Origin: Guillardia theta CCMP2712
Taxonomy: Eukaryota; Cryptophyceae; Pyrenomonadales; Geminigeraceae
Length of the DNA: 64,000 nucleotides
Direction: 5' to 3'
Assembly (NCBI RefSeq): GCF_000315625.1
Contig: NW_005434658.1
Coordinates: 939,652 to 1,003,651 of the forward strand
Shown here: positions 32,350 to 44,076 of the stretch, piece by piece
How positions within the stretch are numbered: the stretch's first letter is position 1
Layout of the letters: the number at the start of each line of letters is the position of its first letter
Made by a program: the position numbers and the translations under genes
Notes under the pieces: model-generated
Told to the model about the DNA's origin: nothing
Databases searched by the model: none
Seen by the model: the letters and a program-made list of their open reading frames with translations, nothing else

Positions 32350-32536
32350 AATGCGCACCATCCTCTACGGAAAGAAGGCCGCCAACCTTTACACCCAGGC
32401 TTTTGTCCAGAACACCCAGGCCCGTGCTCTCTACCAGGAGTCCGAGGACACCTACTACCGTGCCAACGATGCCGCCTCCTACGATGACTGGCGCCGCGCC
32501 CGCCACCAGTGGGACTACTTCTACAACCGCCATTAA
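32350..32536 (+). CDS. Short, strongly codon-biased protein of unknown function (62 aa or last exon of a longer one)
   Basis: ATG at 32350 follows a textbook splice acceptor (pyrimidine tract, TTACAG at 32344-32349 region), so this is either a gene whose 5' UTR intron ends just before the start or the terminal exon of a longer protein. The 61 codons end in C or G almost without exception (CGC, ACC, ATC, CTC, TAC, AAG), unlike most neighbours, which is the signature of a highly expressed gene. The product is rich in Tyr, Arg, Ala and Asp (ANLYTQAFVQNTQARALYQ, WRRARHQWDYFYNRH), helical in pattern, with no signal or membrane segment. I do not recognise it. Confidence 0.6.
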
Positions 32537-32786
32537 ACAGGAGGTTGTTTAGTAGGCTTTTTCTCTGTAGAAGGTTGTTGCAAGAATGGACAGGATCGTG
32601 AGTTTCAATATATGAGCAAAAATTGATGTCAAGAAAATGTTATCCTGTTTGGGGTTCTGTAGTTCGCATCTATTTTTCCGAAGCTATCATCGCTGTCAGT
32701 GGACCAAAGACAATCTGTTTCGCTCACGTGTTCATTCTCTTGAGCTTGACTTTCACCTTGCGGAAGCTCCTCCCCTGATAGTTCAG

Positions 32787-34184
32787 TTAGACATAGTGAG
32801 GCTTGCAAGCACGCACCGAATGTTCATTTAAGCGTCGTGAGCCCATGTCCGCCGCCAGCATGTTGGGTCCAGACGTAACGGGCTGTCTGTCTGTTAGCAG
32901 TGCAGAGAACTACCTTCCATGTACCTGATGCTTGCGATGAACGAAAGTATTCGAGGGCGAGGGTTGATATGGCTCTCTGCCGCGGTATAGAGGTGCCCCC
33001 GGTCTGCTTGCTGCAGGCGAATTTCCTATGACAAGTTAGCCCATCACAAGTGATACCTGACGCTTGAAAGCTTACCTGACCCTCTCCATGGCGAGTGCTG
33101 TGCTTCAGAACCCCGTTCCCCAGTACCATTCTCCTGTCCAATCTATCAGATATACCAAGATGTCAAACTTCAAGTCTTCTTGCAGGGAACCTGGACTAGA
33201 TTCTTCTTTTCTGTTTGACTGGCTGTGTCCTGGCTGTGAAAATTTTCAGCGGCATGAAAAATGAGACAACGAGACATACTTTGCAGGGGCGAGGGGTTGC
33301 ACGAGGTCATCTTGTGTCGTTGCCGGATTCTTCTTGCTGCTAGATTTGTTTTGCTTTGGTGCTTTTGCTGCGATCTTGATGCTGCGCGATCCAGCCATGC
33401 CTTTCATACCACCCTCCTTTCCTGGCATTTCCAGATTATCAGCATTCTTTTCCCCAGCGGTTGTAACTTGAGGGCATGCAGCATCCTCATCAATACGATG
33501 AGGATTTTCCTTGACTACCAATTTCTCCTTTTTTTCCTCCTTGATTTTCTTTTCTTCCTTTTCCTTGTTGGCTTTCTTTTTGCCAGAAGCTGCAACTTCA
33601 AGATTTGCAGCCTCGTTTTTGATCGAGGGCTTTCCTGAGTCATTCATTTTTTCCTCTTTGTCTTTCTGCTTCTTCTGCTTTTTCTCCGCTTTAACAGAAG
33701 GAGTTTCGCCGAGACCACTCTTTGTCGTGATCTTGTGATCCGATGTTTTGGAATGCTTCTTCTTAGTGGGTCGCCCCTCCGAAGAAATCGTTTGAGGTTT
33801 CTCATTTTCAGGGATTGCTTCATGGTCTATGACATCATTGTTTCCTGCATTGCGACGTTTTTTAACTGATTTTTTCTCAATGCGGGAACCTAAGAATGAT
33901 GGATCTTGGGGGTCTTGCTCAGATGCATTCTTTTTCTTCCCTCCACGCAGTCTGTTGAGCAAGAATACATCATTGTTGACATAATTTCTTCTTGTAATCA
34001 TCTCATCCTTAGCTATCTGATTCAGAAAGGGGCTGAGGGGACGATTGGTACCTAAGGCCAATGCTGGGACGCATCTCGAAACGGATCTGCGTGACTCCCT
34101 TGAATGCACGCATCCATCGATAACAAGAGACAAGAGGAGGATCGTGATAGATTTCTTGAGGAGACTTGCTTGGTGGGACGCCAT
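32787..34184 (-). CDS. Secreted Lys-rich protein with an RLRGG motif (first of two in the window)
   Basis: ATG at 34184 starts a signal peptide (SITILLLSLVIDGC, residues about 12-25). NRLRGGKKK follows at residues 77-85, then about 220 residues of Lys/Glu-rich, probably disordered sequence (KAEKKQKKQKDKEEK, KKKANKEKEEKKIKEEKKEK). The long exon appears to end near 33,279 with donor GTATGT. Small exons near 33,188-33,165, 33,153-33,090, 33,030-32,930 and 32,880-32,787 can be joined in frame with GT-AG introns to a TAA at 32787, adding a Ser/Pro/Gly/Arg-rich tail; this 3' model is tentative. Nothing catalytic is visible. Compare the gene at 45305-47148, which has the same layout. Confidence 0.6.
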
Positions 34185-34875
34185 GGTCCTCCGTCTCCTT
34201 CTCCTCCTGTTCCTCAACCCTCCTCGTGCTGTGCGGAACCCATCATGGCGTGTTACCGGTCGGAACCTAGCGGGTTTCGTTAATTTAATTCCATTTAGCT
34301 CTCTTTATTTCGAACAAGTACATGAGCTGAATTATTATTTGAACTCGAAAATCGAGCTGCGATTGATTTTTTAAAAAAAGGATGAGCTCTTTGAGTTTGT
34401 CTTCCCGCGCAAATGGCCCGCTCTCTGTTCAGAGTTGTTCTAGTGCGAGGGAGGTTGAGGGGAAGGGAGGTGGTGGAGGAGGGAGACAGGAAGAGGCAGA
34501 GTAGCAACTCGGGAGAGGTAGGACAGGTGTGGAGGTATGGTGAGGGAGGGAGAGGTACAACAGTCAGCACGAGCGAAGCGGATGCGAATACAGAGAGGGA
34601 AGAGAATCCTCTGATAGGAGTGGGATGTACACAAGAGAAACGAAAAGGTGATACTGCAATTGGATCAAAACAAAGATGTTGGCTCTTGGGCTAATGCGAG
34701 AAACAGGCGAAGAACAATATTTGTTGTAATAGAACCCTAAATCCTGTGAACAAAGATGCCCGACGTCGCAGAGTATATTTGGAGGGACTTACTCTTGCGC
34801 TTCAGGTGAAACAGGTTTACAAAAGAAATCAAATTGGTATTAGTCTGGTTGTTCTCCCTTGGTAAACTCGGCACT
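34185..34875. other. Divergent intergenic region
   Basis: Lies between the starts of the RLRGG gene (-) and PSF2 (+), so it must hold both promoters. Positions 34,270-34,380 are AT-rich; 34,430-34,560 is GA/GGGAGG-rich. No gene seen. Confidence 0.5.
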
Positions 34876-35738
34876 ATGGCTGCACCTTCAGAAACGAAGG
34901 AGTTGTATGGAATCAAACAAAATGGAGAGATGTGCTTTTCTGCAAAAGAATTAGAATTCCTTGCCGAAGATGAAATGATAGAAATTATTCCACGTTTTTC
35001 GTTTCAAGAAATAGGACTCTTGTCTGGAAGCATTGGACCTTTTCAGGTGATTCGATGGTTGACTTGCCAACTTCCTTGGCTCTCCTGATTGTCCTGTGTG
35101 TTGTCAGCCGATGGTTCCTGTCCAAGTACCCTTGTGGCTGGCATTGAAGTTGCATGAAAGACAGGTCAGAACACCTCAACTGGAGCTGTGACAAAGTTGA
35201 GCAGTTGTTTTCTAGATGTGCAAAGTACAGCTGCCGGCTTGGCTTCATCATGATGAATTAGTAGAGAGGAAACGGGAAGAAGAAGCCGAGAAAGAGAACA
35301 AGTACCTTACGCCCATTGAGTTCCACTATCAGGAGATTGCGACAATTTTGTTTCGTAGAGCTCCCGATAGCTTCGCGGGACAGGAAGGTGAACGAAGATT
35401 GCTTATTGATTTTCACTTGACATGATATTGGGACAGGAAATTCCCGCATTCAAGTGAAAGACATCGAAGAGCTCAGAGACTCAAAGATTCACACATCTTT
35501 GCGGGATCTTGAACAATATACCCCTGCGGTAAAGATTGCCAACGTCAGCGCCATGGAAATCAATAAGTGAGGAAACAAAAAAAATTGACTTCCACCATTG
35601 TAACTGCATGCATTTGGGTGTAGGATCAGACCTTTCCTCGTGCAAGCTTTGAACAGGTTTCGAACTCTCAAAGAAGCTGAAGACCAATTTGGAGAAAGCT
35701 CTCAAACGGTTATCGATTCACAGGACGGAGGCTTGTAA
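34876..35738 (+). CDS. PSF2: DNA replication complex GINS protein PSF2
   Basis: Five exons join exactly: 34876-35046, 35108-35164, 35216-35397, 35437-35566 and about 35625-35738. The N-terminal domain has the PSF2 signature FLAEDEMIEIIPRFSF, followed by GPFxPMVPVQVPLWLALKLHERQMCKV. The helical domain then includes PAWLHHDELVERKREEE and FHYQEIATILFRRAPD, and it ends with KDIEELRDSKIHTSLRDL and a short tail. PSF2 is part of the GINS tetramer (with PSF1, PSF3 and SLD5) that joins Cdc45 and MCM2-7 to form the replicative helicase in the nucleus. Length (about 217 residues) fits the family. Confidence 0.88.
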
Positions 35739-35799
35739 GTCAAGTGGCTACTCTGCATTTCAGGACGATTTTCGATGCTTCGGTCTTGTGTATCATGTT

Positions 35800-37235
35800 T
35801 TATTTAATTTGAAGATTCCCTTCTACCCACTCTATCAATCTAGTTTTTCTTGTTCTCGAAGAAGAAAAGAAGTACAATTTTGCAGAGCATGGTAGGTTCT
35901 GTGAAGCGAGCAGCTGTAGGGCATCGATGACTAGGCAGGTTCGAAGCTCCAGCGGCAGCTCCGTAACTTGGTCGAGAACAGGAGGATTGGTGACAATTCC
36001 AAAGCGAATGATGAACCATGCAGCCACCGTGTCCTTGCTGTCATTCACCAGCCCCACTTGCTCTTTCATGGCATGACATGCGGCGGCGTCAGAATCGAAC
36101 AAGCAAGCGTACGAGAGATTTTCAGGGACCGGACGGAAAATCTCCTTTTGACCCCTCGGGCCCACCAGCAGTCCAGCCATGCACTGCGTGAGTGAACCAT
36201 TCACATTCCAAGAGAGAGGATGACCCATGTTGTCTAGCATGGATTGAAGTAACCCTTGCATGACGCTCGCTTGTACGGTGATGGTCTGGGAGGCTTGACT
36301 TGCTCGCTGCGGTTCTCTGTATCCAGAATTTGATGCCAGGAGTTTGTAGAGAGCGATCGATCTCGACAAGTTGAGTTCGTCGTCATCTGAAATCGAAAGT
36401 CCTCCCTCAGTACAAAAATCTTCATCCGGGCTGAGGAGGTAATCATCTCGAATGTCAACATCTCCAGTTTGTTCTTCCACATTGCCCGGATCCTGATGCT
36501 GTTCCTGAGTCTGCTCCTGTGCCTGTGCCTGCTTCGTTTCTCTTCTCTTCATATCTTCAGCATCCGAAGGAATTGAAGTCCTCTCCTCCTTGTTTGATTT
36601 CAACGTTCCTTCTTCAAATCCAACCTGTTGTTGACATTCTTGTTCGCAACTCTGTTTGTTCAACTCATTGCTTGACAACTCATTGCTTGACAACTCTGAT
36701 GTCTTCGTTGACTCCCTCTGAGCTGCTTTCCTGCAACGAGGTGTTCAGCACACACGGGAATAACAGAGCAGAAACCGGCAAGAGATTCTCAAAATTACCT
36801 TGAAGAGGTCAAGCTCGGGTAAACATGCTCCGATCGTTCAACACCAACATTTCCAATCCCCGTCACGCAGGGATCTCCATTGATTCCATCTCTTCGTCTC
36901 GCTGTGCTGCTGGTCGAGACGTCTTTCGCTCTCTCGCTGAAGTCAGGATGGTCCCGCTTGCACGGATGTTTCGGGTCACCAGAGCGAACTAGAAATGTCA
37001 TGATGCCTGTCTCATGAAACGCTCTCAAGCATTCGTCCGTGCTCGTGCCCTCCATGAATATCGGCCATGATTCAACATTCCTCCTCCTAGCATCTTCCCA
37101 CCTTCTTCTCCCGACCATCTCTTCCTCCCGCCACATCTCTTCTTCTCTGTTGGCAAAATCTTCTCCTTCTCTCCTCCTCCTCTCGAAGTGCTGCCTCCAC
37201 CATACCCCCCTCCATCCCTGCAGCCTCCCTGCCAT
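35800..37235 (-). CDS. Protein of unknown function, acidic/Gln-rich middle
   Basis: Two exon blocks join in frame across a GT-AG intron (about 36735-36809). Block 1 runs from ATG at 37235 and is Arg/Glu-rich (REEEMWREEEMVGRRRWEDARR), then FMEGTSTDECLRAFHETGIMTFLVRSGDPKHPC. Block 2 is Ser/Glu/Gln-rich (QAQAQEQTQEQHQ), acidic (LSPDEDFCTEGGLSISDDDEL), and ends in a folded-looking segment of about 150 residues (MQGLLQSMLDNMGHPLSWNVNGS, ELPLELRTCLVIDALQLLASQ). It is convergent with PSF2 (61 bp between stops) and divergent from the hydrolase gene (55 bp between starts). No family recognised; the first exon could be a composition artefact. Confidence 0.45.
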
Positions 37236-37290
37236 TGCGAAGAGGGATCAGGTCCGCCTCAGACAAACAGAAAGTGTCGGGAAACTTGCT

Positions 37291-40200
37291 ATGGTGCGGG
37301 GGACTGCTCTGCTGATAGCCACAGCGATGTCGCTGCTGCTGGCGCTAGAGGGGAGGGAGGAGGGAGGGAGGGAGCGAGCGATGAGATCGGAAGAGAAATG
37401 TCCCCAGCAGGCGTTGAAACGAGTCGGATGGGCGGGAGGGAGGCCGAGTGACGAGCATCTTGCGAAAGCAGCCCTGCAGCTCAGCGACGCCGGGCAACGA
37501 GATCGAGCGATGGGATGCATCAAGGTCGCTCTCAACGACCACCCGAGGTCGCAGTGGGGACATGCTGCGCTCGGACTAATGCTCGAGGGAAAGGAGGCAG
37601 ATGCCTCGCTTGCCGAGGCAAGAAAGTTCGGAAGATCCCTTGTGAAGAGCAGGACGTGGGAGGTTTTAGGTCCCTTTCCTGCAGGGAAGATGGAGCTAGA
37701 TGGCGACCCCGTCACGTCTCCTATCTATGGAGGAGTTGAGAATGCCAGGAAGTCGGATCGCAAGCGATTCGCGTCAGAGTACGCGGAAGGCGGATTCGTC
37801 AGGTGGCAGACCAGGACAGTTGAGCCAGAGGCAGGGATGATGGAGCTATCCTTCCCAGAGGTCAACTGGAACAAACTTGTCCAGCTCACCAACTCTGTGA
37901 GTCTTTCATCCTCGTTGCTCTTACCCTTCACCTCGTGGTGTTTCCTATTCTCCTCTTCCTCTCCCGACGTCCTCTCCAGCCTCGCTCTCTACCTGCTCAT
38001 GTTCTGACTGCAGATGCCGATATTGGAGTGGCAAGCTTGGGTTGCCGTCGACTTTCTCCTCCTCGAGGACATCAAGGTTCGCATCTCGTGCATGGGTGTG
38101 CACTCCTTCTCTGTGGACAAGGTGGGCACCCCGTGGTATGCGGGCGACATCTACAGGAGTGGGACCTTGTGGACGGTGCTGGAGCTGAGGAGGGGGCGAC
38201 ACACTGTGTACATGAAGGTGAAGGCCAAGATCTCGACGCACGTGCAGGTTCAGATCCTGACGGTCGACGGGGACAAGAAGTTCGAGGTCTTCAGCCCTAA
38301 GTGGATGCCCGATGTGATCGACGGGAAATTCTTCGGCGTCGGCTATGGAGCGATTCAAATTCTCAACTTAGATTCCAAATCGTTCCTTTCAGACATTCAA
38401 ATCTCAGTCGCAAAGTCGTCTTCCTCGCTGTTCAGCACTGGAAAACCGACTGTTGCGGTCGTTGAGGTACCATAACCTTCTCTTGACCGTCGTTGATCCT
38501 TGCGACAGCATACATCCTTGCCAGCGATCAAAAGCGTCGCGCCCAGTCAAACTCTTGCTCTCCAGTTCGCGATGGAAGTCGTGGACGGAGGACAAGGCGG
38601 GCAGCGGTGCCCCTCCTCGTTCCGCGTTGAGATCAGGGCAAGGGTGGAAAGCAAGGAGTTCACAGTGACATCGGAGACTATCAGCGTTCGATGCCGGGAG
38701 AAGGTGGAGGAAGGAAAAATGGTTGAGGGCGAGTGAGACTTGCAAGCAGGAGAATCAGAGTTTCATCATGTCGTTTGTGGATCACGATGGCTCCGTCCAA
38801 CACGCTGCAGTGGTTCCTCCTCTCAAGAGCTGCGAGCTGTAAACGACTGCGAGCTGTCAGAGGTTTTTGTTCATTGCTCATGCAGAGGGAGAGCTGGGGG
38901 AAGAGCGGACGGGAAGTGCCCTGTCGTCTTGTCCATGCACGGCACAGGCGTGAAAGCCAACGACCAGGCGGATGCCTACAAGTTGGAGGTGTACTCTCCT
39001 GCTGGGTTCTAAGAGCTGTGGAGGAGCAGGACGGGTGAAGGGAGAGGAGGAGATCGAAGAGGGGAGGGGTAATAGAGGAAGGGGAGGGGTAGAGAAAGGG
39101 TAGTGGAGAGGGGGAAGGAGGTATGGTGTTGATGTGTTGGGGTACTAAGGAGACCAAGCTGGTACTGAGCAACTGAGACGAGCAGGTCAAGAAAGACGTC
39201 TGGGAGTTCGGTGTGCGAGGAGCATGGGTTCTCGCGCCCACGAGGCATGGGGCGCACAACTGGGAGAGCAGCGGCATGCTGTCCTCGCTCTCGGCGTTGG
39301 ATGCCTTGGCGAAAATCACAGAGGTTGTAAGGAGGAGGAGGAGGAGGAGGAGGAGGAGGAGGAGGAGGAGGAGGAGGAGGAGGAGGAGGAGGCTGAATTC
39401 AAAACAGGCTGGATGGAATAAGTTTCTCCCAGCAGACCCATCTAGGTGAAAAATCAGCTGGAGGTTGTGGACCGCAAACTTGTTTGTAGGATCATCTTCG
39501 CGGGTCACTCGATGGGGGGTCATGGCGCATGGCATATCTCCACTCACTTCCCCGACAAGGCTCTTGCTGTCGTCACTGCCGCCGGATGGATGAGGAAGGA
39601 GGTGGGAGGGTAGGGAAAGAGAGGAGGAAGGAAGGGGAGGAAGAGGAGGAGGGGAAGAGAGGAGCACAGGAGGAAGAGAAGGGAAGAGAAGAGAAGTGGG
39701 GGAGAGGAGAAGGGTAGGAATGGGAGGAGGAGAGGGGAGGAGGGGCAGGTAAGGAAGGATGGGAAGGATGGGAAGGATGGGAAGGATTGGATACTAGATC
39801 AGGAGAGGCAAGAAAAGGGGAGTGTCTGAATATGTTTGACTTGTCAGTATTATGGGGATTCCAATGTACTCTTCGAACATGATATCTGCACATCATACGT
39901 CGATGCGCAGCTCAAGGTATTTCATTTCTCAATTCATCTCTTGATGAACAGCAGAGGTCAAGCAGCATGATTGTCGTCTTCTTTCATTTGTTCGTACTGC
40001 GTGAATTCTCACTTTCTTTCTTCTCTCCCACCATGTCTTGTTCCCCTGCAGGCGATCTTTGAATCCTCAGTCGTCGAATCCTACGTCGATCTGCTTGCTC
40101 CGAACCTTAAGGGCATCCCGATCCTCGCTAGGATTGGGCAGGAGGTGTAGAGGAGAGGCAAGGGGAGGAGGAGAACTCAAGTGCGGTCAGGACCGAGCAG

Positions 40201-40865
40201 TTCCTCCATGGCAGCAGAGGAGGATGATGAGAATCTTAGAAGAAGGAGGGGCGACTGTGGTGTGGGAGGAAATTCCTGGGAAGGAGCACTGGTGGAAGGA
40301 GGAGACGCGGGTCGGCGCTCCCTGATCCCTCCTGCAGGTGGTGGGACACGGAGAAGCAGAGCGATGGGGGATGCATCAACGACGACAACATGCGCGCGTT
40401 CTTTGCAGCAGTCCTGCACAACACATCCCTCCCTGTCGTTGACTACTCTATGAGCGGGACAAAGTCGAAGAGCAGGAAGAAGAAGCTCAAGGTGCCGAGC
40501 TCTGGATTCCTGGACGAGGAGAGCGAGTTTGTGGCTTCCCTTCCTCCTGCCCCTCATGTCTGTGAAGTTTCGCTCGTTCATGGTTTGACCCCATTACAGG
40601 AATTTGACTTGATCGTCATGAACCCGGCGAGTCAAGGTGACTCTCTTACCCTCCTCCTCTTTCTGATGCGTCAAGAGGTGCCCGCGGAGGCTTGAGGGTG
40701 TTGCAGGTGAGGATGGAAGTAGAACTGACTGAAGGAGGAGATGAGGAAGAGGAGGGGAGGTTTAGATGTATGCTGTGTTGCTGTTGTAGCAGAAGAAGCA
40801 GGGCAGGGCAGGGCAGGGCAGGGCAGGGCAGGGCAGAGCAGAGCAGAGCAGAGCAGAGCAGAGCA

Positions 40866-40905
<40 letters not shown>

Positions 40906-42192
40906 GAAGGGATAATATTGAAGTGTGTTGTACTTTCAGCTTCATCGTCCTTTCGCTCAAGGGAGAATATCTGTTAAACTTGCTAACGACACTTGGATCT
41001 TGAAGACAAGAAACATTCGTCGGTAAATCATTGATTAGAACGATGATGATCGTTTTTTGTTATTGTTATTATTGTTGTTACTGTAGTTGTTCATGCATAT
41101 GTGTTGTTGTTTATGGTGCTGGTGGCATTGATGGTGATAGAAATGATGTTCAAGACATTGATAGGATGATGAAGGTATTTCTGACTCGTTGCAAACAGGT
41201 TTGCCTTCGAGAAAAGTGCTGCAACCCCTCACCGCCTTCACTTCTTTCAACGAGATGTTCTTGTCGACGGCATCTTATTCTCAGCTTCTGATCCGCATGA
41301 GTCAGTCGAGGCGCTAGTCAGCTCCTCCCAGCACCTCTGCTCCGACCCCTTGTCAAACAGCAAGTGGAGGAGGTGCCGGGAAGATGAGATGTTGTCAAAA
41401 CCTGCTGCACAGCTGTTTCCAGCTGAGAAGGGGCCGGATACTTATGGACCAGCTCGACTTGTGGCGGAGTCTCCTTTCTTTTTTGTTGTTGGTGGGCAGA
41501 AGGAGGAATGCGAGGCGAGCAAGGGAGGTCAGGAGATGAAATGTTTGTTTGTTTGTTTGTTTGTTTGTTTGTTTGTTTGTTTGTTTGTTTGTTTGTTTGC
41601 TTGCTTGCTCTTTATGCTGCTGTAGTCCTTTGCACTCTCGAATAACGATTTTGTGTCGTTGCATCAATTTTTGTAGTTTCTTCTACCTCTATGGATCTCG
41701 TTCCAACAGAATCACCTCTGTTATTTCTGATTGTCATGATATGAGCTGGTCCTTATCATCTCGACGTTGATGACTCTGACAGCAGCTGACGGCAACTGTT
41801 CTCGTCAACCTTCGCTGTCACATCTCATGCTGAGCGGTGCCGTCTACCTCGCCAACCTTCATCACTCTGCTGCCGACGCGAACCCGCAGATCCTGCTAGA
41901 CGAGCAAGTCACAGACAGCATGAGAGCAGGCGCAAACCTCATCCTCTTCGGCTCCCCCAAGGACAACAAGGTCGTCCGTCACTACCAGCAGCAGGTTTCT
42001 TCCTGCTCCCTCCCGTCCTCCTCCTTTCCTCTGCTCCTCTCCTCTTCCCTCGCCTCCTCATCCTCTTGTTTCCAGGGCCTCCTTCCTGTTCGCTTTGGTC
42101 CCATGGCAGCAGCAGCAAATCTTCCGGAGGTTCCTGACGGCGCCTTCGCCATCGGCAAGTGCATGTAAGCCGCATCAGCTCTTGCTCCTGCG

Positions 42193-42227
<35 letters not shown>

Positions 42228-42868
42228 CTATGTTCCTGCTCCTCATATTCTTCTCCTCAGCTTTCAAGGCCCGTCGGTCGGGGTCATCTTCACGTTTCCT
42301 CTTCGCAAGGGCCTGTCTGTCGGCGATGCTCGGGCAGGAGCGCTAGGGCTCGTGATAGGTGAAGCACGTGCTGTCCTCCAGTGACTGATGGCGGGGCTGC
42401 AGTGGGAGCAGACGAGGATGGTCTGAGGGATGTGCTGTCCTTAGGGTGAGCTGAAGCCCTTCCTCCTTCCTCTCCTCCTTGCCTCCCTCTGCTCTCCTCT
42501 GATCATCTTTGAGCAGGCAGCCGACAATCCCCCCCATGGTTCGTCCCCCCTACGCCAACATGCAGCCAGACTTCGTTGTGACTGGCCCAGAGCTCACGTG
42601 GAAAGGAATAGGTCGTTTCCTTGCGCTTGCCCTACCCTCCTATAGCCTCCCTTGTACTCCTTGTGCTGCTCATCTGCCTTGAGGCCATATCCCTTCATTC
42701 GTCTTCTTCTGCTCGCGACGTTCATCCTCTCTTCACCTTCTCTCTCCCTCCCTCGCTCCCTCCCTCGCTCTCTGACTTGCTGCAGGTGGTGTCCTTGCAA
42801 GCGGCTACTGGGGAAACAGCTGGGAGTTTCTTCCCGAGAGCTCATACAGCATAGATCCTTGCGCGTGA
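37291..42868 (+). CDS. Secreted TPR-containing serine alpha/beta-hydrolase, about 20 exons
   Basis: ATG at 37291 opens a signal peptide (LLIATAMSLLLAL). A TPR-like helical segment follows (HLAKAALQLSDAGQRDRAMGCIKVAL), then beta-rich exons to about 38,730. The hydrolase core reads LSMHGTGVKANDQADAY (about 38,932), VLAPTRHGAHNWE (about 39,230), FAGHSMGGHG (nucleophile Ser codon 39509-39511), NLKGIPILARIG (about 40,105) and IPGKEHWWWD (about 40,280, likely catalytic His; the intron splits the Trp run). Exons after 41,197 continue with VLVDGILFSASD, YGPARLVAESPFFFVVG (about 41,445), LMLSGAVYLANLHH, PTIPPMVRPPYANMQPDFVVTGPE (about 42,520) and GVLASGYWGNSWEF, ending TGA at 42868. This order matches an uncharacterised eukaryotic family of large extracellular hydrolases. 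Several exon borders were read only roughly. Confidence 0.7.
39327..39393. repeat. (GGA)n microsatellite within the hydrolase gene
   Basis: About 21 tandem GGA triplets following the donor-like GTAAGG at 39,328. It lies in an intron; the Glu/Arg-repeat ORFs over it are artefacts. Confidence 0.9.
40797..40905. repeat. GGGCA, then GAGCA, then GGAGCA microsatellite series
   Basis: About seven GGGCA units run into about seven GAGCA units and then about six GGAGCA units without a break, in an intron of the hydrolase gene. The series shows stepwise drift of a repeat unit. Confidence 0.9.
41541..41607. repeat. (GTTT)n microsatellite
   Basis: About fifteen GTTT tetranucleotides followed by three GCTT. 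It lies inside an intron of the hydrolase gene. Confidence 0.9.
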
Positions 42869-42944
42869 GAGAGTGATAGCAAGCGACAAGACAACACTAG
42901 AGAGGAATGGAGACTCTTTCAGCTGCTGCTCCCGGTCTAATCTT

Positions 42945-43485
42945 TCACTCTTGAACCGATCTCGTACTCTCTCCCTCAAGCCCTTGCTCCCCATACCTCC
43001 CCATCCCCCGCATAATCAGCTCCTTCAGCGCAGCATCCCGGTACACCTTGTTTCCTGCTCCTGATGCAAGAGCATGTACAATCATCATGTCCTGCCCACG
43101 TGTCAGCTGAGCACGCGTTGTCGTCAGAGTGACCTGCATCGCCAGCGGGTCTTTCCTATGAGCAAGCGCATTCACAAGTATCTCGGCGACAGCCGCCACC
43201 TGCTTAATTCCTTCCTCCTGCTACGCCGTCAGTCACACTGCCATGCATCCTTCTGAACCACCTGCGAGTCTTTCCCCGCCGCGCCGTCGCCATCCTCCCG
43301 CACGCGCTTGGATGGGGAGCGGAAGGAATCGCGGAGTACCTGGCATGTCGTGAGGAGGGAGAGAGGGGGAAAGAGCATGATCGTCGCTTCACCTTCATCA
43401 GGTTTCGCTTCCCCGCCTCGTCCTGCACCGGTATGAACTTGATCAGCCGCATGACCGCCCTCACGGCGCTACGCATCTCCGACAT
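42945..43485 (-). CDS. Small helical protein, possibly LYR-motif (complex I/assembly factor) type
   Basis: ATG at 43485 starts MSEMRSAVRAVMRLIKFIPVQ; exon 1 ends near 43,400 (NLMK). Exon 2 (about 43,263-43,340) reads VLRDSFRSPSKRVREDGDGAAGKDSQ. Exon 3 begins at about 43,201 with VAAVAEILVNALAHRKDPLAMQ and stays open to TGA at 42945. Introns are short and GT-AG. The N-terminal helix followed by F-R in the next helix is the layout of LYR/complex-1 proteins that serve mitochondrial Fe-S and respiratory assembly, but the LYR triplet itself is not visible. It is convergent with the hydrolase gene (76 bp between stops). Confidence 0.4.
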
Positions 43486-43586
43486 TCCGCCTGCTCGGTT
43501 GACGATAGTGAGGGGTGGTTGGTAAAAGAGAAAAGGAGGGTAGGGGTGGTGAAAATAACAAGACAACTGGCAACAAACAAAGGGGA

Positions 43587-43926
43587 GAAGAGAGGGAAGG
43601 AGAAGTACAAGAAGAGAGGGGAGGAGAAGTACAAGAAGAGAGGGAAGGAGAAGTACAAGAAGAGAGGGAAGGAGAAATACAAGAAGAGAGGGAAGGAGAA
43701 GTACAAGAAGAGAGGGAAGGAGAAGTACAAGAAGAGAGGGAAGGAGAAGTACAAGAAGAGAGGGAAGGAGAAGTACAAGAAGAGAGGGAAGGAGAAGTAC
43801 AAGAAGAGAGGGAAGAAGAAGTACAAGAAGAGAGGGAAGAAGAAGTACAAGAAGAGAGGGAAGGAGAAGTACAAGAAGAGAGGGAAGGAGAAGTACAAGA
43901 AGAGAGGGAAGGAGAAGTACAAGGAA
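43587..43926. repeat. 24-bp minisatellite
   Basis: About fourteen tandem copies of a 24-bp unit (AAGAGAGGGAAGGAGAAGTA plus CAAG), with a few A/G variants. No frame on either strand contains a stop because 24 is a multiple of three, which creates several 150-195-codon ORFs of pure repeat; none has other support. Confidence 0.9.
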
Positions 43927-44076
43927 ATAAAGGTCGGCACGCAGACAAAAAAGAAGTCAAGAAGAGGGTGGAGCTGAACAAGAATCACAAACAACAAGAC
44001 CGAAAGAACAAGATCAGGGACAGAGGAAGGTTTGAGGGACCCATCAGTTCTCCTCTACTTCCTTCCTCTACATCTC

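Noticed and set aside
39213-39449. Glu/Arg-rich ORFs near 39.3 kb
   Set aside because: They are translations of the (GGA)n intronic microsatellite.
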